Below are positions 23,972 through 32,615 of a stretch of DNA of 41,123 nt, one piece after another (within the stretch, counting starts at the first letter, position 1; each line of letters starts with the position of its first letter). This DNA comes from Methylobacterium tarhaniae (GTDB lineage Bacteria > Pseudomonadota > Alphaproteobacteria > Rhizobiales > Beijerinckiaceae): assembly GCF_001043955.1 (NCBI RefSeq), contig NZ_LABZ01000044.1, forward strand, positions 1 to 41,123, read 5' to 3'. The notes under the pieces are model-generated. The model ran no database searches. It was not told the origin of the DNA and was given only the letters and a program-made list of their open reading frames with translations. A program made the position numbers and the translations under genes.

Positions 23972-25033
23972 ATGACGACACCCTCCCGCTCCGCCGCGCC
24001 GCTGCTCGAGCTCGATCGCGTCGCCAAGGCCTTCGGCAGCCACGTCGCGGTCGAGGATTTCAACCTCGCGGTCGCCCCCGGCGAGTTCATCTCGTTCCTC
24101 GGCCCCTCGGGCTGCGGCAAGACCACGACGCTGCAGATGATCGCCGGTTTCCTGGCGCCCTCCCGCGGGACGATCCGCCTGGAGGGGCGAGACCTGACGA
24201 GCGTCCACCCCTCGAAGCGCGGCCTCGGCATCGTCTTCCAGAGCTACGCGCTCTTCCCGCACATGAATGCGGCGGAGAACGTCGCCTTCGGCCTCGAGAT
24301 GCAGCGCATCGGCAAGGCCGAGCGCACCGAGCGGGTCCGGGCCGCGCTCGCGATGGTGGGACTCGCTGCTTACGAGGACCGTCATCCGCGCCGGATGTCC
24401 GGCGGCCAGCAGCAGCGGGTGGCGCTCGCCCGCGCCCTCGTCATCCGCCCGAGCATGCTGCTCCTCGACGAGCCGCTCTCGAACCTCGATGCCAAGCTGC
24501 GCGAGGAGATGCAGATCGAGCTGCGCCAGATCCAGCGCAACCTCGGCACCACCACGATCCTCGTCACCCACGACCAGACCGAGGCCCTGTCGCTGTCCGA
24601 CCGGATCGTGGTGATGAGCAAGGGCCGCATCGAGCAGATCGGCACGCCGCAGGACACCTACGAGCGCCCGGCCTCCGCCTTCGTCGCGCAGTTCCTCGGC
24701 AAGACCAACGATTTCGCCGCCAGGATCGAGGGCGGCTCTCCCGCCCGGATCGTCGCCGGCGGCTGGAGCGCGCCGGCGCCCGTGGGCCTGCGCGGCCCGG
24801 TGACGATCAGCGTGCGCCCCGAGCGGATCGGCTTCGCCGAGACCGGCCTGCCGGCCCGGGTCGCCGCCCGCATCTTCCAGGGCAACCACTGGCTGTTCCA
24901 GTGCGAGACCGAGTGCGGTCCCGCGATCGTGGTGCGCCCCAACGACGGCGCGGGCCAGCCCGGCGAAGGCGAGACGGTGCGGCTCGCCTGGAGGCCCGAG
25001 GACATGAGCCTGAGCGCCGGAGCCGCCGCGTGA
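23972..25033 (+). CDS. PotA-type ABC transporter ATP-binding protein
   Basis: A 353-residue ABC ATPase with a C-terminal TOBE-like regulatory domain, as in PotA/UgpC. Walker A GPSGCGKTT is at 44-52, Q-loop FQSYALF near 89-95, signature MSGGQQ at 142-147, Walker B LLLDEP at 163-168, and THDQTEALSLSDR is the H-loop. The C-terminal part (about 240-353) includes VTISVRPERIGF and VRLAWRPEDMSL, the TOBE strands. It shares a GTGA overlap with the following permease, confirming one operon. Confidence 0.9.
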   Translation: MTTPSRSAAPLLELDRVAKAFGSHVAVEDFNLAVAPGEFISFLGPSGCGKTTTLQMIAGFLAPSRGTIRLEGRDLTSVHPSKRGLGIVFQSYALFPHMNAAENVAFGLEMQRIGKAERTERVRAALAMVGLAAYEDRHPRRMSGGQQQRVALARALVIRPSMLLLDEPLSNLDAKLREEMQIELRQIQRNLGTTTILVTHDQTEALSLSDRIVVMSKGRIEQIGTPQDTYERPASAFVAQFLGKTNDFAARIEGGSPARIVAGGWSAPAPVGLRGPVTISVRPERIGFAETGLPARVAARIFQGNHWLFQCETECGPAIVVRPNDGAGQPGEGETVRLAWRPEDMSLSAGAAA

Positions 25034-25944
25034 GCGCCGCCGCCACGACCGCCTTGCCCGCCGCCGCTCCGGCGGCGGTGCCGGAGCCCCGCGCCAGCCG
25101 CGCGCCGCTCTGGCTGATCCTTCCGGCCGTGATGCTCTTCGTCGGCATCGTGCTGGTGCCGCTGGCGATGACGGTGCTGCTCTCGTTCCACGATTGGGGC
25201 CAGTACAAGGGCATCGAGCCGGTCCTGACCCTCAAGAACTGGCAGGAGATCGCGACCGATCCGTACTATGCCGAGATGTTCGGGCGGACGCTCCGTATCG
25301 CGCTGATCACGACATTGGTCACGGCGCTGCTGGGCACCCCCGAGGCCTACATCCTCAACCGGATGAGCGGGCGCTGGCGCGGTCTGTTCCTGCTCCTGAT
25401 CCTCGGGCCGCTCCTGATCTCGGTGGTGGCGCGCACGCTCGGCTGGGCGCTGCTGTTCGGCGGCGCGAACGGGCTCGCCAACAAGCTGCTCATGTCGCTC
25501 GGGCTGATCGCCTCGCCCCTGCCGTTCCTGTTCACCGAGACGGGCGTCGTCATCGCCCTCGTCCACGTGATGATGCCGTTCATGGTGCTGTCGGTCTGGG
25601 CGGCGCTCCAGCGCCTCGACCCGCAGGTCGAGCACGCCGCGATGTCGCTCGGCGCCGGCCCGCTCACCATCATCCGCCGCATCGTCCTGCCGCAGGTCAT
25701 GCCGGGCGTGCTGTCGGGCGCGATCATCGTGTTCTCGCTCTCGGCGAGCGCCTTCGCGACCCCGGCGATCATCGGCGGGCGCCGGCTCAAGGTCGCGGCG
25801 ACGCTCGCCTACGACGAGTTCCTCAACACGCTGAACTGGCCGCTCGGCGCCGCGGTGGCGGTGCTGCTGCTGGTCGGCCTGATCCTGATCGTCGTCGGCG
25901 CCAACGCGCTGGTCGAGCGGCGCTACGCGGAGGTGTTTCGATGA
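25030..25944 (+). CDS. PotB-type ABC transporter permease
   Basis: A 304-residue permease starting at GTG 25030 (GTGA overlap). About 20 alanine/proline-rich residues precede the first helix (PLWLILPAVMLFVGIVLVPL). The EAA loop is AAMSLGAGPLTIIRRIVLP. Six hydrophobic segments are visible. FHDWGQYKGIEPVLTLKNW is the periplasmic loop typical of PotB. Its ATGA overlap with the next gene shows translational coupling. Confidence 0.88.
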   Translation: MSAAATTALPAAAPAAVPEPRASRAPLWLILPAVMLFVGIVLVPLAMTVLLSFHDWGQYKGIEPVLTLKNWQEIATDPYYAEMFGRTLRIALITTLVTALLGTPEAYILNRMSGRWRGLFLLLILGPLLISVVARTLGWALLFGGANGLANKLLMSLGLIASPLPFLFTETGVVIALVHVMMPFMVLSVWAALQRLDPQVEHAAMSLGAGPLTIIRRIVLPQVMPGVLSGAIIVFSLSASAFATPAIIGGRRLKVAATLAYDEFLNTLNWPLGAAVAVLLLVGLILIVVGANALVERRYAEVFR

Positions 25945-26741
25945 GCCGCAACGGCCCCCTCGCGCTCGCCTTCCACGGCCTGTTCGTGACCTTCATGCTG
26001 GCGCCGATCGTCGTCGTCTGCCTCGTCGCCTTCACGCCGGAGGGCTTCCTCTCTCTGCCGACGAACGGGTTCTCGCTGCGCTGGTTCAGGGCGATCGCGG
26101 ATTACCCCGAATTCGTCCACGCCTTCTGGGTCAGCCTCGGGCTCGGCGCCCTGTCCTCGCTCGTCGCCCTGCTCTTCGCGGTGCCGGCGGCCTTGGCGCT
26201 GACGCGCTACAAGGTGCCGGGCCGCGGCGCGCTGCAGGCCCTGTTCCTGTCGCCCCTGATGATCCCGCACGTGGTGCTGGGCGTCGCCTTCCTGCGCTTC
26301 TTCACCGCGCTGAGCCTCGGCGGCACCTTCCTGGCGCTGCTCGCCGCCCACATCGTCGTGGTGTTTCCCTTCGCCTTCCGGCTGACGCTGGCGGCGGCGG
26401 CCGGCCTCGATCCGGCGTTGGAGCGGGCGGCGGTCTCGCTCGGGGCCGGCGGGTTCACGCTGTTTCGCCGGGTGACCCTGCCGCTGATCCTGCCGGGCGT
26501 GGTGAGCGGCTGGGCGCTCGCCTTCATCCAGTCCTTCGACGACCTGACCATGACGGTCTTCCTCGCCGCGCCCGGCACCGAGACGCTGCCGGTGCGCATG
26601 TTCCTCTACATCCAGGACAACATCGATCCCCTGGTGACCTCGGTCTCGGCCTGCGTGATCGCCGTCACCATGGCGTTCCTCGTCGTCCTCGACCGCCTCT
26701 ACGGCCTCGACCGCGTGCTCGCGGGCAAGGGAACCGACTGA
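25941..26741 (+). CDS. PotC-type ABC transporter permease
   Basis: A 266-residue partner permease of PotC/YdcV type, with six hydrophobic segments. It opens LALAFHGLFVTFMLAPIVVV and has FTPEGFLSLPTNGFSLRWF in the first periplasmic loop. The EAA loop is AAVSLGAGGFTLFRRVTLP. ATGA overlap with the PotB-type gene. It completes the importer with the ATPase at 23972 and binding protein at 22824. Confidence 0.88.
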   Translation: MSRNGPLALAFHGLFVTFMLAPIVVVCLVAFTPEGFLSLPTNGFSLRWFRAIADYPEFVHAFWVSLGLGALSSLVALLFAVPAALALTRYKVPGRGALQALFLSPLMIPHVVLGVAFLRFFTALSLGGTFLALLAAHIVVVFPFAFRLTLAAAAGLDPALERAAVSLGAGGFTLFRRVTLPLILPGVVSGWALAFIQSFDDLTMTVFLAAPGTETLPVRMFLYIQDNIDPLVTSVSACVIAVTMAFLVVLDRLYGLDRVLAGKGTD

Positions 26742-26777
26742 GGGTCGCCACTGAGCGGGCCGCGTACAGGAGATCAC

Positions 26778-27917
26778 ATGTCCAAGGACTACGACGTCGC
26801 CGTCGTCGGCGGCGGCCTGCTCGGCTCGGCCATCGCCTGGGGCCTCGGCCGGCTCGGGCAGCGGGTGGCCGTCCTCGACGAGGGCGACATCACCAAGCGC
26901 GCCTCGCGGGCGAACTTCGCCCTGGTCTGGGTGCAGAGCAAGGGCCTCGGCATGCCGGCCTATACCGGCTGGACCGTGCGCGCCGCCAAGAGCTGGGCGC
27001 AGCTCGCCGCCGCCTTGCGCGAGCAGACCGGGCTCGACGTCTCGTTGCAGCAGAATGGCGGCTTCCACATCACTCTCGGCGAGGACGAGTACGGCCGCCG
27101 CACCGACCTCGTCGCGCGGATGCACAACCAGATCGGCGCCGCCGATTACCGGATGGAGATGGTCCCGGCGGCGGAGCTCGGCCGGGCGCTGCCCGGCCTC
27201 GGCCCCGACGTGTCCGGCGGTAGCTTCTGCCCCCTCGACGGCCACGTGAACTCGCTGCGCACCTACCGGGCCCTCCATGCCGGGTTGAAGGCGTTCGGCG
27301 TCGATTACCTGCCCGAGCGGCCGGTCTCCGGCATCGCCCGGGAGGGGGGCGAGTTCCGGTTGACGACGCCGGCGGGCGAGGTGCGCGCGGCCAAGGTGGT
27401 CCTCGCCGCCGGCAACGCCAACCAGGCCCTCGCCCCGATGGTCGGCCTCTCGGCGCCGATGGGGCCGACGCGGGGCCAGATCATCGTCACCGAGCGCACC
27501 GAACCGTTCCTGCCCCACGCGCTCTCGACCCTGCGCCAGACCGACGAGGGCACGGTGATGATCGGCGACAGCAAGGAGGACGTGCTCGACGACCGCGCGA
27601 TGCGCCAGGGCATCAACGCCGTGATGGCCGACCGGGCCCAGCGCACCTTCCCGCATCTCGCCCGGCTCAACGTGGTGCGCACCTGGTCCGGCATCCGGGT
27701 GATGCCGCGGGACGGGTTCCCGATCTACGACCAGTCCGAGACCCATCCGGGCGCCTTCGTGGCCTGCTGCCACTCGGGCGTCACGCTCGCCTCCAATCAC
27801 GCCTTCGAGATCGCCCGCATGGTGGCGGGAGGGGCGCTGGAGCCGGAGCTGGTCGGCGCCTTCACGGCGAAGCGGTTCGCGGCGGCCGAGAGCCGGGCCG
27901 GCAGCGGGTATTATTGA
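26778..27917 (+). CDS. FAD-dependent oxidoreductase, DAO family
   Basis: A 379-residue DAO-superfamily flavoprotein. GGGLLG (11-16) binds FAD, EGDITKRASRANFALVWVQSK corresponds to the FAD loop, and VRTWSGIRVMPRDGFPIYD with CCHSGVTLASNHA near the C-terminus forms the flavin-contacting end. It probably oxidises an N-substituted amino acid. AGGAG lies six bases before the ATG and the gap to the permease is 36 bases, so it belongs to the operon. This is one of three DAO-type enzymes here (others at 20273 and 29893). Substrate unknown. Confidence 0.83.
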   Translation: MSKDYDVAVVGGGLLGSAIAWGLGRLGQRVAVLDEGDITKRASRANFALVWVQSKGLGMPAYTGWTVRAAKSWAQLAAALREQTGLDVSLQQNGGFHITLGEDEYGRRTDLVARMHNQIGAADYRMEMVPAAELGRALPGLGPDVSGGSFCPLDGHVNSLRTYRALHAGLKAFGVDYLPERPVSGIAREGGEFRLTTPAGEVRAAKVVLAAGNANQALAPMVGLSAPMGPTRGQIIVTERTEPFLPHALSTLRQTDEGTVMIGDSKEDVLDDRAMRQGINAVMADRAQRTFPHLARLNVVRTWSGIRVMPRDGFPIYDQSETHPGAFVACCHSGVTLASNHAFEIARMVAGGALEPELVGAFTAKRFAAAESRAGSGYY

Positions 27918-27942
27918 GAACAGCCGGATCCTTCGATCGATC

Positions 27943-28102
27943 CCACCCTCCACCTCATCCTGAGTCGCCAGTCCATCGGAGAGGGACCGACCTCGAAGGC
28001 GGGCTCCAGAGATCTCGGTGTTTTTCTGGAGCCCGCCTTCGAGGCTGCTGCAAGCGCTGCGATCTTCGATCGCCGGTCACCTCAGGATGAGGTTGGGGGT
28101 GG
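27943..28102. repeat. large nested inverted repeat (extragenic palindromic element)
   Basis: Two inverted repeats are nested. Outer arms 27943-27964 and 28081-28102 (22 bases, two mismatches) contain CCTCATCCTGAG and its complement. Inner arms 27991-28010 and 28025-28044 are a perfect 20-bp match around a 14-base loop. It lies inside the second operon, between the DAO gene (ends 27917) and the 2Fe-2S gene (28170). Such elements are common in Rhizobiales intergenic DNA. A strong RNA fold here may change the ratio of upstream to downstream transcript. Confidence 0.75.
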
Positions 28103-28169
28103 GAAGAACCAAGAACTCATCGGACAGGCTCCGACACTGAGACAAGGGCCGGAAGGCCCGGAGACGCCC

Positions 28170-28466
28170 ATGTTCAAGCGATCCGACCACGACACCAGAC
28201 CCATCGTCCGCATCCTCGTCGAGGGCACAGCCGTCGAGGCGCGGGCGGGCGACACCGTGTCGGCCGCGCTGCTGGCGTCCGGCCGCGACGTGCGCCGGCT
28301 CACCGCCGTCAGCGGGGCGCCGCGGCTGCCCTACTGCATGATGGGGGTGTGCTTCGACTGCCTCGTCACCATCGATGGGGTCGGCAACCGCCAGGGCTGC
28401 CTCGTGCCGGTGGCCGACGGGATGCGAATCGAGATCCAGAAGGGCAAGCGGGAGATCGGCCGATGA
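28170..28466 (+). CDS. small 2Fe-2S subunit of an HcnABC/opine-oxidase-type dehydrogenase
   Basis: A 98-residue plant-ferredoxin-like protein of the HcnA/opine oxidase small-subunit class. Cluster cysteines are Cys56, Cys61, Cys64 and Cys77 in the pattern CxxxxCxxC(x12)C, within PYCMMGVCFDCLVTIDG. No signal peptide. GGAG lies about eight bases before the ATG. It overlaps the next subunit by 4 bases (ATGA). Gene order small 2Fe-2S, large FAD, DAO matches hcnABC and octopine/nopaline oxidases. Confidence 0.85.
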   Translation: MFKRSDHDTRPIVRILVEGTAVEARAGDTVSAALLASGRDVRRLTAVSGAPRLPYCMMGVCFDCLVTIDGVGNRQGCLVPVADGMRIEIQKGKREIGR

Positions 28467-29896
28467 GCCAGGGACCGTCCACCAACGCCCCGCGGCGCGA
28501 CGCCTACGACGTCGTGGTGATCGGCGCCGGCCCGGCGGGCCTCGCCGCCGCCGCCACCGCCGCCAAGGCCGGCCTCTCGGTCCTGCTCCTCGACGAGAAT
28601 GCCGGCCCCGGCGGCCAGGTCTGGCGCGCCATCACCTCGACGCCGCTCGCCGACCGGACGCAGCTCGGCCACGACTTCTGGAGCGGCGAGGACCTGGTAC
28701 GGGCCCTGCGGGAGAGCCGCGCCGAGGTGATCCACCGCGCCACGGTCTGGAGCCTCGACAAGGCCCTCGAGATCGGCGTTTCGGTCGGCGGCGGCTCGGC
28801 CTTCGTGACGGCGCGGCGGGTGATCCTGGCGACCGGGGCGCTGGAACGCCCGTTCCCGATTCCCGGCTGGACGCTTCCGGGCGTCATGACGGCGGGCGCG
28901 GCCCAGACGCTGCTCAAGGCCTCCGGCCTGGTGCCCGACGAGCCGACGGTGATCGCCGGGCAGGGGCCTCTGCTCTGGCTGCTCTCGGCGCAGATCCTGC
29001 GCCTCGGCGGACGGATCGACCGGATCCTCGACACGACCGAGCGCCGGAACGTCGTGAGTGCCCTGCCGCACGCGCTGGCCTTCGCGACCTCGCCGTATTT
29101 CCGAAAGGGCCTCGCCCTGATGCGCGAGGTGCGCGCCAAGGTGGGCGTGGTCTCCGGCGTCACCGGTCTTGCCGCGAGCGGGGAGGGGCGGCTGTCGAGC
29201 GTCACCTACAAGGTGGGCGCGCGGGAGGAGACCCTGCCGGCCTCGCTGCTGCTCCTGCATCAGGGCGTGGTGCCGAACGTCAACCTGGCGATGGCGGCGG
29301 GCGTCGAGCATGCCTGGGACGACGTGCAGCTCGCCTGGCTGCCGGTGCTGGGCAAGGATGGCGCGACCTCGGTCGAGGGGATCGCGGTGGCGGGCGACGG
29401 GGCCGGGATCGGCGGGGCCGAGGCTGCCGCCCTTCGCGGGCGCCTCGCCGCCCTGGCGGCGGTCGAGGCCCTGGCGCCGGCGGCGCTCGCGACGCTCGAA
29501 CCGGCGGCGGGCGTGCGGGCCGAACTCGCGCGCGCCGAGCGTGGCCGGCCGTTCCTCGACCTGCTGTTCCGGCCGGCCCGGCAGTTCCGCATCCCCGCCG
29601 ACGACACCATCGTCTGCCGCTGCGAGGAAGTCACCGCCCGCGACATCCGCGAGGCCGTCGCCATCGGGGCGACGGGGCCGAACCAGCTCAAGGCCTATCG
29701 CCGGACCGGTATGGGCCCGTGCCAGGGCCGGCTCTGCGGGCTCACCGTCACCGAGCTGATGGCCGAGGCGCGAGGAAAGACGCCGCAGCAGATCGGCTAT
29801 TACCGCCTGCGCGCGCCGGTGAAACCGATCGCGCTCGGCGAACTCGCCGCCCTGCCCAAGACCAAGGCCGAGACCGAGGCGGTGGTGCGCGGATGA
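28463..29896 (+). CDS. FAD/BFD-domain subunit of an HcnB/OoxA-type dehydrogenase
   Basis: A 477-residue pyridine-nucleotide-disulfide-oxidoreductase-like flavoprotein. The N-terminal dinucleotide site is GAGPAG (21-26) with LLLDENAGPGGQVWR. The C-terminal BFD-like 2Fe-2S site has Cys385 and Cys387 (CRCEEVTARDIREAV) and Cys420 and Cys425 (CQGRLC). All four are present, so electrons can pass through an Fe-S cluster. It overlaps its neighbours by 4 bases on both sides, so the subunits should be made together. Opine oxidases and hydrogen cyanide synthase share this architecture, and the substrate is not decided by it. Confidence 0.85.
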   Translation: MSQGPSTNAPRRDAYDVVVIGAGPAGLAAAATAAKAGLSVLLLDENAGPGGQVWRAITSTPLADRTQLGHDFWSGEDLVRALRESRAEVIHRATVWSLDKALEIGVSVGGGSAFVTARRVILATGALERPFPIPGWTLPGVMTAGAAQTLLKASGLVPDEPTVIAGQGPLLWLLSAQILRLGGRIDRILDTTERRNVVSALPHALAFATSPYFRKGLALMREVRAKVGVVSGVTGLAASGEGRLSSVTYKVGAREETLPASLLLLHQGVVPNVNLAMAAGVEHAWDDVQLAWLPVLGKDGATSVEGIAVAGDGAGIGGAEAAALRGRLAALAAVEALAPAALATLEPAAGVRAELARAERGRPFLDLLFRPARQFRIPADDTIVCRCEEVTARDIREAVAIGATGPNQLKAYRRTGMGPCQGRLCGLTVTELMAEARGKTPQQIGYYRLRAPVKPIALGELAALPKTKAETEAVVRG

Positions 29897-31005
29897 CCGT
29901 GCTCGCGGACGCCATCGTGGTCGGGGGCGGGATCCATGGCTGCTCCACCGCGCTCCATCTCTGCCGGGCCGGGCTCAAGCCCGTCCTGATCGAGAAGGAC
30001 TATGCCGGCCGGCACGCCTCGGGCGTCAATGCCGGCGGGGTGCGCCAGCTCGCCCGCCACGTCGCCGAGATCCCGCTCTCGATCCGCTCGATGGATCTCT
30101 GGGAGCGCATCGGCGACCTCGTCGACGACGATTGCGGTTTCGAGAGCCACGGCCAGGTGCTGGTCGCCGAGGATGACGGCGAGCTCTCGGCCTGTGCCGA
30201 GCGGGTCGCGGACCTCCACGGCCACGGTTTCACCCACGAGGAGCTGATCGACGGGGCGGAGCTGCGCCGGCTGGTGCCGGCGGTGGCCGAGACCTGTCCG
30301 GGCGGCGTCGTCTCGCGTCGCGACGGCGCGGCGCAGCCCGCCCGCACGGTGGCGGCGTTCCGGCGCAAGGCGGAACAGCTCGGGGCCACCATGCGCGAGG
30401 GCGAGCCGGCGACCAACATACGCCGGGAGGACGGGCTGTGGCGGGTCGATGTCGGCGCCGACACCTACGCGGCGCCGGTCCTCGTCAACGCCGCCGGCGC
30501 CTGGGCCGGGCGCATCGCCGCCAGCCTGGGCGAGCCGGTCCCGGTCGAGACCGTGGCGCCGATGCTGATGATCACCTCGCGGGTGCCGCACTTCATCGAT
30601 CCGGTGGTGATCCTGCGCGGCCGCAAGCTGTCGTTCAAGCAGTTCGGCAATGGCACGGTGCTGATCGGTGGCGGCCATCTCGCGGTGCCGGACCAGGACC
30701 GGGGCACGACCGTGCTCGACTGGCGGCGCCTCGCCGAGAGCGCCCGCACGGTGTTCGAGTTGTTTCCGGTGATGCGCGAGGCCCAGATCCTGCGCGCCTG
30801 GGCGGGCATCGAGGCCAAGATGCGGGACGACCTGCCGGTCCTCGGGCCGAGCGCCCGGCATCCGGGCCTCTACCACCAGTTCGGCTTCTCGCTGCACGGC
30901 TTCCAGCTCGGGCCGGCGGCGGGCGCCGTCATGGCCGAGCTCATCGTCGAGGGCGGCACCCAGACCCGGATCGGCGCGCTCGGCATCGAGCGCTTCCGGT
31001 CCTGA
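29893..31005 (+). CDS. DAO subunit of an HcnC/OoxB-type dehydrogenase
   Basis: A 370-residue FAD-dependent DAO-family subunit. GGGIHG (11-16) binds FAD, and HASGVNAGGVRQLARH is the flavin loop, seen in HcnC, OoxB and sarcosine/glycine-oxidase-like enzymes. LRAWAGIEAKMRDDLPVLG and GFSLHGFQLGPAAG close the FAD site. The substrate amine is oxidised here, with electrons passing to the 2Fe-2S and BFD subunits encoded upstream. ATGA overlap couples it to the large subunit. RidA follows after 17 bases. Confidence 0.84.
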   Translation: MTVLADAIVVGGGIHGCSTALHLCRAGLKPVLIEKDYAGRHASGVNAGGVRQLARHVAEIPLSIRSMDLWERIGDLVDDDCGFESHGQVLVAEDDGELSACAERVADLHGHGFTHEELIDGAELRRLVPAVAETCPGGVVSRRDGAAQPARTVAAFRRKAEQLGATMREGEPATNIRREDGLWRVDVGADTYAAPVLVNAAGAWAGRIAASLGEPVPVETVAPMLMITSRVPHFIDPVVILRGRKLSFKQFGNGTVLIGGGHLAVPDQDRGTTVLDWRRLAESARTVFELFPVMREAQILRAWAGIEAKMRDDLPVLGPSARHPGLYHQFGFSLHGFQLGPAAGAVMAELIVEGGTQTRIGALGIERFRS

Positions 31006-31022
31006 CCCAAGGAGAGACCACC

Positions 31023-31370
31023 ATGACCATCACCCGCTCGATCCGCACCCCGATCATGCACCGCGCCGTCGAGGTCAACGGTCTCGTCTTCATCGGCGGC
31101 ACCATCGCGGACGACACCTCGGTGCCGATGGGTGCCCAGACCGAGAACATCCTCGGCAAAATCGCCGGCTACCTCAAGGAAGCCGGGACGGACGCCTCGC
31201 GCATCGTCTCGGCGACGATCTTCGTGACCGACCTGTCGCACAAGAAGGAGATGGACGCCGCCTGGACCCGCTTCTTCGGGGACGACCTGCCGGCCCGCGC
31301 GACCGTCGGCGTCGCGGATCTCGGCGGCGGCGCGCTCATCGAGGTCGTGGTGACGGCGGCCAAGGGGTGA
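31023..31370 (+). CDS. RidA (YjgF/YER057c/UK114) family imine deaminase
   Basis: A 115-residue single-domain RidA-like protein, which hydrolyses reactive enamine/imine intermediates released by PLP enzymes and amine oxidases. The active-site arginine is Arg92 (PARATVGVADL), and Glu107 follows in ALIEVVV. It is the last gene of an operon full of amine-oxidising flavoproteins that generate imines, a chemically sensible partner. GGAGAG precedes the ATG. It may instead be a subfamily with another activity, but Arg92 supports deaminase function. Confidence 0.86.
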   Translation: MTITRSIRTPIMHRAVEVNGLVFIGGTIADDTSVPMGAQTENILGKIAGYLKEAGTDASRIVSATIFVTDLSHKKEMDAAWTRFFGDDLPARATVGVADLGGGALIEVVVTAAKG

Positions 31371-31392
31371 GCCGGCCGGCGCCTGTTCGTCC

Positions 31393-31425
31393 CGGGACCA
31401 CGGCGAGGCGATCGCGGTGGTCCCG
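31393..31425. terminator. hairpin between convergent genes, likely bidirectional terminator
   Basis: CGGGACCAC (31393-31401) pairs perfectly with GTGGTCCCG (31417-31425), and an inner GCGA/TCGC stem forms in the loop. It sits in the 73-base gap between the RidA gene end (31370) and the TAXI gene end (31444). No T-run follows on either strand, so termination would be Rho-aided or weak. Confidence 0.45.
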
Positions 31426-31443
31426 TCCGGCGCGACGCCGCCA

Positions 31444-32589
31444 TCAGCGGCGCGCGGGCCCTTGCGCCGTGTCCTTGGCGCGGCGCCAGGTCAGGTAGGC
31501 TTGGTAGACCTGCTCCTTGTCGGCGCCGAGGCCCAGCGGCTGCTCGCTCAGGAAGCGCTCGATCTCGGCCCGGGGGGAGGCTTCCTCCCGATGAGCGTCG
31601 AGCCAGTCCTGGGCAGGCCGGAAGCGGGTCCAGCTGGGAACCGTGGCCGCGAGATTGACCTCCCGCCATTTCGCGTGTCGCTGCGGGGCCAGGAACTTGT
31701 CGAACTGGCCGAAGAAGACGTCCACGAAGCGCTCGAGCTTGCGGTAGCGCTCCGAGCCCTTCGGGTGGTTGTACACGCCCAGGATGGTGCCGACCGCGAG
31801 CGTTTCGACGGGTCCGGACCCGTCGACGAGCTTCGGATAATCCGCCCTCGTCAGCGTCGCGGGTACGTAGGCCTCGCTGATCGTCTCCGGATACGGGACT
31901 TTGACGAGGTGGAAGCGATCGCCCGGATCGAAGCCCGCGACGACCGCGACGGGTTTGGCGGCCACCGACACCACGGCCTCGACCTCGCCCTTCCGCAGCA
32001 TCTCGAAGGCCGTGGGCTGATCGACGTTGACCGCCTTCACCTCGATGCCGAGGCCGCGGAACATCGCGCGGCCGCTATAGTCGGTACCGCTGCCCTTCAC
32101 GTCGAAGGTGACGCGCTTGCCGGCGAGCCCGCGGATGTCGTCGATCTCCCTGGGCGCGATCACGTGAAGTTCGTCGTCGAAGAGCTTCGCGACGTACTGG
32201 ATATGATGTTCGATGTTCCTCAGGCGCTTGTCCTGGCGAAGCTGCTCGATGGTGTCCGTGCGCAGGAAGGCGAGATCGATGCCTTTCAGAAAGCGCAGAT
32301 CGTAGGCGTTCTCGCCGGCGCCCTTGCCGAGGATCGGCAGGACCCGGATCTTGTCGCCGTCGTTGAGGACGAAGGCGAGATCGGCGCCGATGCGGAAATA
32401 GGTGCCGCCGGCCGTTCCCGTGATCACCGACACCGTGTTGGCGTTCATCATCTCGCCGAGCATCGCCTCCGTCGTCGGCTCGCGCGGTGCCGGGGATTGG
32501 GCGCCGGCCTCACGGGCGAGGCAGAAGGGGGCCGTCAGCAGGGCCGCGGCGGCGAACAGGGCGGACAGCGTGGACCGGGCCGGCGTCAT
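31444..32589 (-). CDS. TAXI-family TRAP-type solute-binding protein (orphan)
   Basis: About 381 residues of a periplasmic binding protein of the TAXI subgroup of TRAP transporters. A signal peptide (TLSALFAAAALLTAPFCLA) precedes the domain. TGTAGGTYFRIGADLAFVL, VKGSGTDYSGRAMFRGLGI and VVSVAAKPVAVVAGF are family-like. GGAG sits seven bases before the ATG at 32589, favouring it over the ATG at 32595. No TRAP membrane subunit is in the window. It follows the proline-rich gene by 26 bases, so the two probably form an operon. Possible roles are a sensor or an accessory to a distant transporter. Confidence 0.78.
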   Translation of the reverse strand: MTPARSTLSALFAAAALLTAPFCLAREAGAQSPAPREPTTEAMLGEMMNANTVSVITGTAGGTYFRIGADLAFVLNDGDKIRVLPILGKGAGENAYDLRFLKGIDLAFLRTDTIEQLRQDKRLRNIEHHIQYVAKLFDDELHVIAPREIDDIRGLAGKRVTFDVKGSGTDYSGRAMFRGLGIEVKAVNVDQPTAFEMLRKGEVEAVVSVAAKPVAVVAGFDPGDRFHLVKVPYPETISEAYVPATLTRADYPKLVDGSGPVETLAVGTILGVYNHPKGSERYRKLERFVDVFFGQFDKFLAPQRHAKWREVNLAATVPSWTRFRPAQDWLDAHREEASPRAEIERFLSEQPLGLGADKEQVYQAYLTWRRAKDTAQGPARR

Positions 32590-32615
32590 CGGCATGCTCC
32601 GTCATCGTTGAGGCG

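Noticed and set aside
28170..31005. Calling the three-subunit set hydrogen cyanide synthase (hcnABC)
   Set aside because: Architecture alone does not separate HCN synthase from opine oxidases, and the neighbours favour amino-compound catabolism.
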